From positions 1,674,501 to 1,738,500 of the forward strand of contig NC_066597.1 in assembly GCF_905475345.1 (NCBI RefSeq): a stretch of 64,000 nucleotides of DNA, read 5' to 3'. This DNA is from Vespula vulgaris (taxonomy: Eukaryota > Arthropoda > Insecta > Hymenoptera > Vespidae). The notes under the pieces were generated by a model that saw only the letters and a program-made list of their open reading frames with translations, ran no database searches and was not told the DNA's origin. Made by a program: the position numbers and the translations under genes. Each line of letters opens with the position of its first letter. The first letter of the stretch is position 1. Of the stretch, positions 37,709 through 49,515 are shown in pieces.

Positions 37709-38484
37709 ATCGAATTTATAGGAATGTGACAATTATTTTAAGAACTATGTAGACTTATACATTATTTCTACATGAGTTTATTAAGACATGCCCGATACTA
37801 TTTTGTTCCGATAGGCATCGTCGATTAATTTAGATTATCTCTTAATTTAATACACATTTCTTATGTATGGTAATAGTTTAAAAATTTCGTGATTGAATGC
37901 GATTATATATAATGACTTCTTTTGGAAGTAATTAAAGGACAATATGATTGAAAGAAATAATTTAATAGGATGTTCAACAAAATATGCTTGTTTTAATAAT
38001 GTAAAAAAAAAAAATCAAATCGATCATAACATAATAAAATTTTTATACAACATTATTTTATTTTACTTTTTTTTTTCTCTCTTCTTCCCGTGAGAAGAGG
38101 TGTCCATTTTATAGAATTTAGTATAATTTCGTTGGTGGCGCTGGTGGTAGTTGCCTACTGATAAACTAACCTAATATGTTCCTTTGTCCTCGATAGTGAA
38201 GCTTGAATCGAATTAACAACAATGGCCGTTGTGGTTGGCTGTCAGTGGAAAACTTTCGTAGATTATGTATCGAATGACAGTTTTTTGCCGATTCAAAATT
38301 TCTGTTGGTATTTCTCATTGATCAATTTGTAAATAGATCAAGCCAATAGGATCGGTGACAGATGATGATTTTCTAATAAACGCAAATTTCGCGGTATCGA
38401 CTGGTGATCATCAATGACCAGCTGACAATGTTTTTCAATTAGCATAATTCAGTGAGATCATCTGGTACTCGTGGTAATTCGAAG
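37709..38484. other. Short head-to-tail intergenic region PRP19 to UBE3B
   Basis: 776 bp hold the PRP19 3' UTR and the UBE3B promoter and 5' UTR. A GTTGGTGGCGCTGG motif near 38132 is GC-rich in AT-rich surroundings and may mark the UBE3B promoter. No additional gene is seen. Confidence 0.4.
38033..38038 (+). promoter_or_regulatory. Candidate polyadenylation signal of PRP19
   Basis: AATAAA lies about 325 nt past the PRP19 stop codon and about 450 nt before the UBE3B start. Confidence 0.4.
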
Positions 38485-41400
38485 ATGTTTAAAGCAGAAG
38501 AATCCTCACGAGGCAGCTTCCTTCAGCAAACAAAAGCCGCGAGAGAAGAAAGAGCTCATGAGAAAGATAGGGAAGCTGCTGTCACTGTTATTCAAGCGTA
38601 TGTTAGAGGATGGTTGGCTCGTATCAGATTTACCAAAAAGATTCTGTAAGTTTTTATCATTCGATTGATCTATTCTGTATTCCTGCGATGTTATCAAACG
38701 TATATACATCAACGTTTGATATCATCTTACAACATTAGCTACATTAATTGATAATATCAAATTAATAATCATAATACAAGCATGTTCTATTTTTAGAGAG
38801 GAATTCGATATCAATTTTCCTGATGATTGTACAAAGCTGGATGCAAACATAGAGTTGCAGCTTGCATTGCATATATACAGGGTTACTTCTAGATTTTTGA
38901 TTATTTATAAGAGGGAAAGGGATCAAGAAAGAATAGAAAAATTGTGTAGGTGTGTATAGAGAAATAAATTGTATAGGTAATATAATTATCCGATAAGTAT
39001 TGTAAAGATTATTAGAAATCGATATAATATAACTTGTTTGATATATTATCAATTTTTTTTTTTAGATACCTTGTGCAAACTCTTCAATCAGAGTCTCCAA
39101 AGTTTTCATATGTAGGTGTGGCTCTTAACAAGGATCACTACATATCATGGATATTGCAAATGAAAACAATTTTAAATCATTGTCTCATTGGCTTGGACAG
39201 CCTTAAACCTGAAATAAGTTCTGACCATACGTCCATCCTATTGAGATTATACACATTAGTTAGTTTTACGTCACCAGCATCATGGGCTATATTAAAGGTA
39301 GAGGGTATGGAAAAACTTAGAACTGGTATGAGCCAGTTATGTGCAAACATAATGGGGCACCTTGTCAATAATGGCTTTTATGCTATTATGCAGGTAATCA
39401 TTTTTATATATATTTTGATACTTTTAACAATCTCTAAGTTTTTATATCAGTAAATGAATTATTTTTTATGTTGCAGACATTATTAGTAAAAGGATTAGGT
39501 AGAGCAGAAGTTTCATCAATATCAGTTGCGCTCTCTGCAGCTGTGACGTTAACTTTAAGACCATTGATATCCTCTCAAATGTCAGATAAACTAGTATCGT
39601 TATTTTTAATTAATATTTTTAGTGTCCCTGCTTTGGTTTATCACTTGAACATGTTATGTCCAGAGGTATAATCATCTTTTCGTTTCATATCTATCTCTAA
39701 AAAAAGTTTATATATATATATATACATATATATATCGCGCATACATAATCATGCTGATGCAATTTTTCAGTGCATTTCATCCTTTATTATGCACAATTTA
39801 TTTGCAAGAAGTTTGGAATTATTAAATTCAGAACAAAATTTGAGGATAGTTTTTAATGCACTGGAGGGTAGTTATGCACTTTGTTTATTATCAAATTTGA
39901 TACAGTTAGCCAATATTGAAAGAGAAGAAGTCCTGAGGGACTCATATTTTCCTTCTTTCACGGTGAGGAAGAATCAGACAATAGATTATTTGTATTAGAA
40001 ATTTTAATATATATTATCATTATTTATATATATATGTATACATATTTATATTATTACTATTTATAGTTCGTTGTCACAAAAATGCTGGAAGCTTGTCAAC
40101 AGTATGTAGTGGCCAAACAAAGTAACATAACTCATTGGCATCCAATTCTTGGTTGGTTTGCACAATCAGTGGATACTCCTTTACAAGAAGCTATTCCCTA
40201 TGTTACATCACAATTAGCTTGCCTATGGACTGGTAGAATTGTTTTACAATTAATTGGTAAGCTATAATTAATTTTAATACATATGTACATACACATATAT
40301 AAATATTTAATAATACTATTATTATCTTATTTTTTCAAGGTCAACCGTTAACCGAACTAGTTGGTAAGGAATCACCACCACAATTGGAACAACAAAGCAC
40401 CTCTATAAGTACTAATATTTTTCGTCGAGCATTTTTGGAAGCACGCACAAATAGAAATAATAGCAATAAAAATTATAGAAAGTTAGGAAGTCCTGAATGT
40501 ACCAAGATTGCCCTTATCTGTTCCATGTACCAAACTGCTCTTCATACTCTCACTCAAATGAAGCAGGATATATTAACAGGTATATCTACTTTATTAGAAA
40601 CAAGTACGCATACGTTATAATTATTTTATATAATACTTTTTTTTTAGGGCTTTGTTATCAAGATAAAATCTTGTATCATATGTGGTTGTTTTTGGGAACA
40701 TTAGGGCCACACTGTGGTTTGAAAGCGTTTTTAGATCATTTGGCAGCAAATACAAAATGTACAGCACCAGAATTTCAAATGTTAATATTATTTTGTGATT
40801 GTATGACTCACTATGTCACGTGAGTATATTAAACGTTTTTCATATATTATTTATTTAATAATCAAATTCTATCAATAACGATGTTATTATTTTATTAGTA
40901 TATTAGACGACATGGAGATGTACGAGCAGCAAGATCCCTTTAAATTATCGGACTTTATAACAATGTCATTTTTTTTAAATCAATTTTTGTACAAAGCCGT
41001 TCTTAACAATCTATTCGGTAAGTAAGTCAAATTTCCATTGGAAAACTTTTAACAGAATATATAGATATATATATTTAACCGAAGAAAGAAACAAGTTTCG
41101 TAGCTACGTGCTAAAGTTTTAGATGTTACAGATGTGAAAACAGTGTCTAACAATCCGTTGTTTACATCACTACATACACTTTTAATGGCGATTTATCGTC
41201 GGGATTGTAGAAGGCCTTTTTGTCCGGAAGGACATTGGTTGGCGAAGTTGAGTATATAATATATATGAAAATCGTAGATCGTTAATTATATTTTGATGTA
41301 TAAAATTTTGTCTTCTTCTTTATGTTTTCTAAAAAATAGGAAGTACGTGTATCTGGTTTCCTGGCTGATTTAGAGAAGAGAAGAGGTGGAGCAGCACTGT

Positions 41401-43219
41401 TGCTTTCAAAAATGCCGCATGTTATACCGCATTCTGAAAGGGTAGTATTATTTCGAAAACATGTTGCCAATGAGAAAGCTGTTATGGGTTTAACGGAAAG
41501 TGCTTGTAACAGTCCACCGACTACGTTAATAGTTGTACACAGGTATCAACGTATATAACAATTAGATATATAAAAATGATTGAGAAAAGATTAACGTCAT
41601 AAAAATATTAAAAATAAAAATATTACGTAGAACGCGTATAGTAGAGGATGGATATCGACAATTGGCCATGTTACCTCCTCAAGCATTGAAAGGTGTAATC
41701 AGAGTACGGTTCGTAAACGAACAGGGTTTAGCAGAAGCTGGAATAGATCAGGATGGTGTATTTAAAGAATTTTTGGAAGAGACGATAAAAAGAGTTTTCG
41801 ATCCGTCGTTGAATTTGTTCAAAGCTACAAGCGAAAATCGTCTTTATCCATCTCCAACGTCCTCGATGCAGGATAATCATTTACAATTATTCGAATTCGT
41901 TGGACGAATGTTAGGCAAGGCGGTTTACGAGGTAAATAATTATGAATGTATCATAGATCCTTTCTTTTTTTTTTTTTTTCTTTCTTTCTAAAACTAGACA
42001 TAAATGATAACGTGAATTTTTAGGGAATCGTTGTAGATGTCCCATTTGCGTCATTTTTTGTTTCTCAATTTTCTGGACAAGCAGGAGGAACCTTATATAA
42101 TTGTTTGGACGAGCTTGCTTCGTTGGATCGAGATCTCTACCGTAGTCTAACTCTAGTGAAACATTACAAAGGCGATGTCAGACAATTAGAATTGACTTTT
42201 TCATTAGACGAGGATGTCATGGGAAAATTAGTAACGCATGAATTGATACCTGGTGGACGAGCCGAGGCTGTTACTAATCAAAATAAAATTCGTTATATAC
42301 ATCGAATGGCACATTTTAGAATGCACACCCAAATAAAGGAACAAACGGCAGCTTTTATCAAAGGATTTTGTTCTATAATCAATCCCGATTGGTTGTCATT
42401 ATTTTCAACGCCAGAAGTAAGAACGAGAATGATATTATTATTCAATAGAAATACATGAAATGAATGAATGAGAAGATCGTTTTAAATATACACACGTTGC
42501 GTTTCCTTTAGTTGCAAAGATTAATATCGGGTGATAACGTTCCATTGGATCTACGCGATCTACGTAGGCACACGCAATACTACGGTGGTTTTCACGATAG
42601 TCATAGAGTAGTATGTTGGTTGTGGGACATTCTCGAGAAAGATTTTACCGAGGAAGAAAGAGGCTTGTTTTTAAAGGTACGTCTATAATGCTAACAATCT
42701 GATATTTTTTCTCAAAAAAAGATTCATTTATAAATATGTATATATATATAATATATCTATGTTGTATATCAATGATGATAGTTCGTCACAAGCTGTTCGA
42801 AATCACCCTTGCTTGGATTCGCACATCTGGAACCAAAATTTTCCATACGTTGCGTTGAAGTCGGTGATGACGAGGATACAGGTGATACAATTGGTATGCT
42901 CTCTCTCTCTCTTCCTCTTTCTCTCTCTTTTTTTCAAACTATTTTTTCTTTGAAACCCTAATAATTTCAATAAAAATATTGTTTTTTTTTTTAATTTAAT
43001 TTTTAAGTTATAATTATATGGTAATACGTTTGATCTTGTTAATTAGGCAGTGTGATACGTGGATTTTTTACGATACGTAAAAAGGATCCTCAAATTCGAT
43101 TGCCTACCTCTTCGACGTGCTTCAACCTATTGAAGCTACCGAATTACCAGAAAAAAAGTACGCTTCGTGAGAAGTTACGTTATGCTGTAACCAGTAATAC
43201 AGGCTTCGAGCTTTCTTAA
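38485..43219 (+). CDS. UBE3B: Ubiquitin-protein ligase E3B (IQ motif and HECT domain), complete, 16 exons
   Basis: Exons 38485-38645, 38797-38949, 39066-39393, 39477-39665, 39771-39962, 40067-40256, 40340-40579, 40648-40819, 40899-41017, 41132-41251, 41344-41542, 41631-41931, 42024-42416, 42512-42676, 42782-42893, 43047-43219; 3207 nt, 1068 aa, equal to human UBE3B. Seen: the family N-terminus with REERAHEKDREAA, an IQ motif (VIQAYVRGWLARIRF, about residues 34-48), the family helical block (CANIMGHL, LVKGLGRAEVSS, SNITHWHPILGWFAQSVD), then a HECT domain from about residue 700 (GVIRVRFVNEQGL, AGIDQDGVFKEFLEE, LGKAVYEGIVVDVPFASFF, MAHFRMHTQIKEQ, YYGGFHDSHRVV). The catalytic cysteine in LPTSSTCFNLL falls at residue 1036, the known human position. 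The start ATG follows an in-frame AAG and matches the family's MF start. The donor at 41251 with acceptor 41344 was chosen because the nearer acceptor breaks the frame. Confidence 0.95.
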
Positions 43220-43364
43220 TCTACTGAGTTATTTTGGTGCAGCACAATCAGGGAACTAATTCAAAACGCAGAGCGAAAATCGAAAGTGATCGAGCGGTGC
43301 CTAACTGATTTACCCCATGTTTCAATATATGACATGACCTATATAAAGAGGATATTATTATACG

Positions 43365-43370
<6 letters not shown>

Positions 43371-43417
<47 letters not shown>
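43371..43417 (+). repeat. (AT)n microsatellite
   Basis: About 46 bp pure AT dinucleotides in the UBE3B 3' flank. Confidence 0.95.
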
Positions 43418-43419
<2 letters not shown>

Positions 43420-43668
43420 TAATGGACGAAAATGTACAGTAAACATACGTAGATAGTTAAGCCTAATAAGTTGTAAGAGTGTAACTTCTATAGAACAATT
43501 ATTTGCACAAATTTCGTATGATATTAGAAGAAGATGAAGGGATGAATATCTTGAAAATATTTTCTTTTCTTTGCCAATTACATACATCTTTCCATATTGA
43601 TAAGTAATGTAACAGAGAGTATATAAGCTGAACATAAATATGTTGCATATACTCTCGTGTTGTTCCTT

Positions 43669-43671
<3 letters not shown>

Positions 43672-43703
<32 letters not shown>
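43672..43703 (+). repeat. (CA)n microsatellite
   Basis: About 16 CA units followed by ATATAT. Confidence 0.95.
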
Positions 43704-43712
<9 letters not shown>

Positions 43713-45649
43713 CGACATAATTAGCATCATGCGATATTTAGTTAAGTAATTATAATGGTTACTATATGTTTTTATAATCAGTCTATTGCGTTTCATCGAT
43801 TGTAATTAATTGAAAATTATGCGGTTTATAGAACGATTTACGTGTACCTTATACGAGCTTACAAATTATTAATCGTTCGCTTTTTAGTCGACAGTAGTGA
43901 AATAATAGCATTGTTATGGAAGTGGTTTACATATTCGTATACATTAAATGTTAATCTTTTGCCAAACAGAATCATTGGTGCCGAGTGAGAAAGAAGATAT
44001 ACATTATATGAACAATTTCGGAGAATGAAGATTTAAGAATGAAAAAAAATAATATAAAATAAAAAAAGAAGAAAAGAAGAAGAGAAGAAGAAAAAAAGAA
44101 AAACAAAAAAAAAGAAATACGATGGATGCTCTATTTTGAAGAGAGCTATTTTCTCGACAAATTTTTGTACAAATTTTTGAAAAGAATGTTGCGAATTGTA
44201 CAAAACGCGTTGTGTAGTTCCGCAGTGCTCGTCGATGTCATAATCGTCGTCGTCATCTTTATTGTGGATGAAATCGGCAATGTTTACACACTGAATTTCC
44301 TATATAAGTTCTCTCTCTCTCTCTTTCTCTGTTTTTTTTTGTAACGTATACGAGGTTCATGCAATATAAATCAATTTTTGGTGAGACCATAAAAAAAGTA
44401 CACAACTCCAATGTATTTAGCATTTCGATGTTTGAAATAATGAATCAATGGGAGACTTGCGTGGGAAATTTAGTAAGACCAAAGATAAAATAGAAATCTA
44501 TTTAGCTCTTAGAAATACGAGTTCTGCGCTTGCATATTTTCCTACATAATCATATATACATATATATACACACGTACATACACAGCATATATATATATGT
44601 ATGTACATATATATATATATATATATATATACATATTTTAGCAGCAACATTTTCGATCTCTATTCACATTTTCTAACGCGTTAGAAAAGTACAATTAATA
44701 TCGCGATCATAAAGATTTGTTTACTGTTTATATATTGAAAACATTGTTATACTTTATATACGTACATATATATATATATATATATAATAATTGACATATA
44801 GAATTCATTCGATTTCGTTCGTGCAATATTTACGTGATATTTGGAAAAGATGCGATTTTGCAATACAGTGAATAGAGAAACGTTGTATATAAAAATAATA
44901 CATAATCGATGTTCAATGTAATATTTTTTGGAAATTGTAAGAAAAGGTTTTTCAATGGGTGGAGAATTGTATTTGATATAGATTCTAAATTATTGCGCTA
45001 TACGATATGATTCGTGAATAATTTGGAACAATAGATCGAAAGGGTAAACAGATATATTTACGTTTTTCTTACGATACTTCGTCGCACACACGCGCACACA
45101 GATATTCGAAGAAAAAAAGATGAGAAAGAAAGAGATTATATACGCTTTGTAAATCGGCCGTTTCGTTGGAAACGTATAGATAGATAAAGTTTTGTAAGTG
45201 TGTATTATCGTACCAATGGAGAAAGTAAGAAAAGAAAGAAGAAAGGAAGGAAGGAAAGAAGAAGGGAAGACGAAAAGAAAATGACGTGTCGATCTAAAAA
45301 TATCTCTGGAAATTATACCAGTAATCATGTAAATATTTACAAAATCTAAAAATCTTCGTTATTTTCGATTTGTCCCGGTATCATCCAACGTCCTATCAGA
45401 AACTTTCATTCCCATTTCGTCCTGTTTTGAACCAAACCACGAGGTACGAGATCATTACTTATTTATTTGTTGTCAGAAATGAACGCTCAACAAATATAAA
45501 AGGTAGAACGATAAGAAGCTTAAAAGAGAGTGACACATATACGAGATTATTTCGGTCGTGACAACAAAAAATTTTTCCCTTTTCTTTCCCCCTCTTTCGA
45601 CAAAGAGAAAGAAAGAAAAACAGAAAAACAGGCGTTTGAATCGCCGGGA

Positions 45650-45800
45650 ACAAAGTGCGTGAAGGTGGCGCGTCGTAGATTAGCTGCGCGCGCATCGTCA
45701 CGTGACCGTCGGTTTTACGGTTGGCCGGCGCTGTCGGCGTTGCGCTTCGCCCCCGCCACGTTCAGTGGCTAGCGAGCATCGGCTGCGAAAAGACGTACGT
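45650..45800 (+). promoter_or_regulatory. CpG-dense promoter of nemo with CACGTG palindrome, Inr and DPE
   Basis: A sharp shift to CpG-rich DNA. A perfect 10-bp palindrome GTCACGTGAC (E-box/CLEAR type) is at 45697-45706. An Inr-like TCAGTG (45762-45767, consensus TCAKTY, one mismatch) puts +1 at 45764, and a DPE AGACGT (45791-45796) lies exactly at +28 to +33, the spacing insect DPE promoters need. No TATA box is seen. The motifs are read directly; use as the nemo promoter is inferred from position and strand. Confidence 0.55.
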
Positions 45801-46312
45801 TTCGTTCGTCCTCCGCGACGATCTCTCTCTCCACCGCGGCTACCACGAGAGACTCTCCTCTTTTTTTTTTTCCTTCGGTCACCCTGACTCACTCTCTCTC
45901 TCTCTCTTCCTTCAAATTTCTCACCAACGACGCGATTTTTTCCACGATCCTCCCACGTTGTCGTTTATTTTCTATCTCTTTTTTTTTTTCTTTCTATTAA
46001 TTTCCTCCCGTCCCTTCCGTCATCGCCCTTTTCTCGTAAAACGGGCGCGGGCGCGCGCGCTCGTCCTGCTGTGCTATCTCTCTCTCTCTCTTTCTTTCAT
46101 CTCTCCTTCCCTCCCTATCACCCACCCTCTCTTTCTCTCCCATTCTCCTTCTTTCTCTCTTTCCCTTATTCTTTCGGTTTATCTCGCGCGTGTGTTACAT
46201 CTATCCTCTGTGTGTACATCATCTATCTCTCTGTGTGTGTGGTCAGTGTGCGCGCGTGCAAGACAACATAGCACGACTGTCACAAGCGTGCTGCTGCTCT
46301 TCGTTCGTTCGT

Positions 46313-46390
46313 CGGTCGTTCGTTTGTTCGTTCGGTCGGTCGATCGGTCGGTCGGTCGGTCGGTCGGTCGGTCGATCGGTCGGTCGGTGC
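46313..46390 (+). repeat. (CGGT)n tetranucleotide tract, interrupted
   Basis: About 19 CGGT/CGTT/CGAT units in the nemo leader; very CpG-rich compared with other microsatellites in the window. Confidence 0.85.
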
Positions 46391-46419
46391 GTTCGTTTGG
46401 TCGTGTATCCTATCAGCCA

Positions 46420-46420
<1 letters not shown>

Positions 46421-46455
<35 letters not shown>

Positions 46456-46456
46456 T
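46421..46456 (+). repeat. (CAG)n followed by (TAG)n
   Basis: Seven CAG units run directly into five TAG units in the nemo leader, so the CAG run cannot be extended as poly-Gln in that frame. Confidence 0.85.
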
Positions 46457-46851
46457 AACAGTCGTAACCGTAGCCGTTGAAGAATCAAAATCGAACATTG
46501 TCGAGAATGTCCGGACGCATCGTTCCGCGTCTCTGAATATATTTTTCTCGTATTGTGTATCGCATATATATGTATGTATATATATATATATATATGTACA
46601 TGTCTCGGTCTCTCTCCATCTCTCTACGTGTTCCGTGTTCGATGTATAAGTAAGTACTCTCTTTCTCTTTTTCTCTGGCACCTACGGTGCGTCGTTTAAA
46701 GACGACGAACGACAAGTTCGGAAGATTCAACGACGATCGCTTCGCACCCGATTGGCGCGCGTGTTCTACTACGTGCATGGAACATAACCTCCAAAGTCAA
46801 GTGAAACAAAGAGAGAGAGAGAGAGAGAGAGAGTAAGAAATATAGATAGTT

Positions 46852-46882
<31 letters not shown>

Positions 46883-47244
46883 ACGGTATAAACGATAAAA
46901 CAGCGATGGGGTCGCGCTGATTCTCAACGGAAGATTCTCAAACAAAAGAAAGTAACAGGATAACGAATGTTATCTGAAAGAGGGAAAACACGGTTGATCG
47001 CGTGTGAACGTCCGTGCTAATAAAAGAAAAAGAAAGAAGAGGAAAACGAAGGAAAGAGAGCAAACAAGCAAGCGAGCGAGAAAGCAAAGAAATAAGTAGG
47101 AAGAAGAAAAAGAGGAAGAAAAGTAGACAAGAGAAAGAGAAAGAGAAACGAGACGAAAGATGCGGGAGAAGGTTCCTTTGTGAGAGAGAACGTCCTTGCG
47201 AGGTGAGGCTCGCACCACGTGCTTCGTTAGAGTGGCGGAGAGGA

Positions 47245-47575
47245 GAAGAAGGAGGAAGAGGAGGAGGAGGAGGAGGAAGAAGAAGAAGAACGCGTCGGCG
47301 ACGTCGCGTAGAGGTCTTCTCGGTATAGCGAATAGCGGCACGGTGGCCCGTCGGTTGAGAAGAGGAGGAGGAGGTGGAGGTGGTGGTGGTGGTGGTGGAG
47401 GAGGAGGAGGAGGAGGAGGAGGCGGTGGTGGGGGCGACGGCAGAAGAGGAAGGAGGAGAAGGAGGGGTAGGGTGGAAGAGGGTGGAGGTGAAGGTGGTGA
47501 AGGTGGTAGTGGTGGTGGTGGTGGTGGTGGTGGTGGAGGCGGTGGTGGTGGAGGAGGAAGAGGAGGTGAGGAGCT
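47245..47575 (+). repeat. G-rich (GGA)n/(GGT)n imperfect trinucleotide tract upstream of nemo ATG
   Basis: More than 300 bp of GGA, GGT and GGC-type triplets on the plus strand, ending about 4 bp before the nemo start codon. All frames translate to Gly, Glu, Val or (minus) Pro/His runs. The many closely spaced G2-G4 runs could form G-quadruplexes in the mRNA leader. Confidence 0.85.
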
Positions 47576-47578
47576 TTG

Positions 47579-47871
47579 ATGGCAGTAGTTGGGCCCAGCC
47601 GGCACTCGCGGGTGTCCATGAGCGTGTCTATGTCGCTGATGCAGGGGGGCGGGGCGGGGACGACAGGTGGAGGCGGGACGACGGGGCCCGGGGCCCACCC
47701 GGGCCAGGCGGTACTCGCGGCCGCCGCCGCTGCCGCCGCCGCCGCGGCGACCCAGCCGACCCCCACCTATTATCATCCCGCCGCACCCGCGCCACCCCCA
47801 CCACCACCGCCCGCGCAGGATCCCGTCCAACCCGACAGACCCATCGGCTACGGCGCTTTCGGTGTTGTCTG
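47579..47871 (+). CDS. nmo: Nemo-like kinase, first coding exon (partial gene)
   Basis: 293 nt, 97 complete codons plus a two-base split Trp codon, ending at a canonical TG|GTAAGT donor. The product is the N-terminus of the MAPK-like proline-directed Ser/Thr kinase Nemo/NLK, which modulates Wnt, BMP and planar polarity signalling. Seen: a Met/Ser/Gly-rich start, an 11-Ala run (about residues 47-58), a Pro/Ala-rich linker with a Pro run, then DRPIGYGAFGVVW, which is identical to the NLK glycine-rich ATP-binding loop (GYGAFGVV). The ATG is the first after an in-frame stop at 47567. The exon is GC-rich in contrast with its surroundings. The rest of the kinase domain (VAIK lysine, HRD, DFG) is not in the window; the next exon must lie beyond 64,000 or was missed. 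Confidence 0.93.
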
Positions 47872-48971
47872 GTAAGTTTTACATGTTTCTTATCGAAAAA
47901 AAGAAAAGGGACTCGTATCCCTACCTATGTCATCCTTCATCCCCTATCTCTCTTTACTTCGTTTCACCAATTCGCGTTTACTTTATTCTTCTTTTTTTTT
48001 GTTTTGTTTTTTTGTTTTTTGTTTTTTGTTTTTGTTTCTCCGTACGTAACGTTTAAAAATCGTCGAAATAGTTCTTCTAGCGTTTACGCGTATTAACGCG
48101 GTTTTATGATAACTCGATCGTTTCGTATTAGATTCGAGGAAAATGTAGGGGGGGGTATATGTGTGTATGTGTGTATATATATTTAAGTAGGCATATTTGT
48201 GATCAATTAAATTTTACTCTAGCTGTTCTCTCGGCGAGTTCTAAAACGTCTAACGGCACCAAGAGGAAACAATTATTCTTTACGTCGGTAGGATATTACT
48301 ACGTTCCTGTCTGAAACGGGATGTACGTTCACGCGCATAAACACGCGTGTATATATATATATATATATTTCTTTGGTATGCAAATTACGGGGTTATTTTT
48401 GTTGAGATGGTCCAGATAAGTTCATCCTCGATGTTAAATTTCACAAGCTTGTCGTTCCGGTATAATTACCGTCGTCGATTTAAAAATTCTTAGAACCGTA
48501 CGGGAATTTCTCGACGCGAATTTATCTTTGTTCTTTTCTTTCCTTTTCTCTTTGTACGTCAGTCTAAATGGTTATTGTACGTCGATCCTTGTTGCTTTAA
48601 TCCGAACCTTTCGGAACTTTGGTATTTCCCTTTTAAAATTATTTTCGCGAAAGATCTTCGTAAACCTTCGACTTCGGTACTAATACGTACATCCCTTTGT
48701 TCCATCTTACTTTCTAACCCTACTCAAGCTAGACTCGATTTTTTCTATGTGCGATGGAGTTTAGAAAATGTATTAGAAAATAAACGATATCCGATCGATA
48801 CCTTCGAAAGATCGTCCATATTTTTTTCTTTTTTTTTTTTACCACAGGGAGAGATTCGATAATGGTAGTGGGGGTAGGGAGGGGTGGAAGAGGGGAATAT
48901 AGGAAAAGAGCGAAAAAAGGAAGGAGAAAAAGAAAAAAAAAAGAAACTTTCGGAAGATTAACGGAGAAAGC

Positions 48972-49011
<40 letters not shown>

Positions 49012-49483
49012 AACTGATTCGATCGTATCTCGAAGAGCTTTTGGAGGGTTGCTTCTGACGTTGCAGAGAAAGAGAAAGAGAGAGAGAGAGAGAGAGACTA
49101 AGGGTGGTGGAGTAAAGAGTATCTGAGGGGGAAGGGTGGATGAGAAGATGATGGGTGGCTAGGAGGTACAGGCCACATTGCCATGGCAACCGCGACCTCG
49201 CGAGATAAGGAGAAAACGTGACTAGATTGCGCGCGGCTTCTCCTCCTTGCATTACGACCACTATATCTCGATAAATGCTTAACAAATCGGACTGCGGTAC
49301 TTCTATTATTTGTTCTAATTGAATAATATTACATAGGTATTACATTTCACATGTAACGTTTAACCAATGAAAATGATCAGGTTTTTCGTTCGATTTATAA
49401 AGGGCTTCGCTAACGCGTTACGATCTATTTACGATTATTATTTCCCTTGTTATTTATGCTATTTATGTAGTTACGATTTTTTT

Positions 49484-49515
<32 letters not shown>

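Larger units (their letters stand above)
43220..45650. other. AT-rich 3' flank of UBE3B with microsatellites
   Basis: No supported gene. It contains the UBE3B 3' UTR (end unclear), (AT)n at 43371-43417, (CA)n at 43672-43703, a poly-purine A/G tract at 44040-44120, (AT)n tracts near 44588-44630 and 44768-44787, and a purine-rich run at 45222-45283. Confidence 0.5.
45764..47578 (+). other. Putative nemo 5' leader, repeat-rich
   Basis: This lies between the candidate start site and the first in-frame ATG. It contains (CGGT)n at about 46313-46390, (CAG)n(TAG)n at 46421-46456, (AT)n near 46576-46595, two (GA)n tracts at 46808-46833 and 46856-46882, and a G-rich (GGA)n/(GGT)n tract at 47245-47575. 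A strong donor-like GTAAGTAC at 46650 suggests part of the leader may be spliced out. Long ORFs here (poly-Gly, poly-Pro, poly-Ser) are repeat translations. An in-frame TGA at 47567-47569 closes the frame just before the nemo ATG. Confidence 0.45.

Noticed and set aside
38452..38484. Extended UBE3B start 11 codons upstream
   Set aside because: The upstream codon is GTG, not ATG; the ATG at 38485 gives the family-like MF start and the exact family length.
45721..46443. 240-aa plus-strand ORF ending in a Gln run
   Set aside because: It covers the CpG-rich promoter/leader and CT repeats; composition is Ser/Leu/Phe-rich with no domain, and the Gln run is the (CAG)n microsatellite.
46970..48096. 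ORFs of up to 286 aa (poly-Pro, poly-Gly, poly-His) around the nemo exon
   Set aside because: They are translations of the GGA/GGT tract and of nemo in wrong frames or on the opposite strand; only the frame from 47579 carries the kinase motif.
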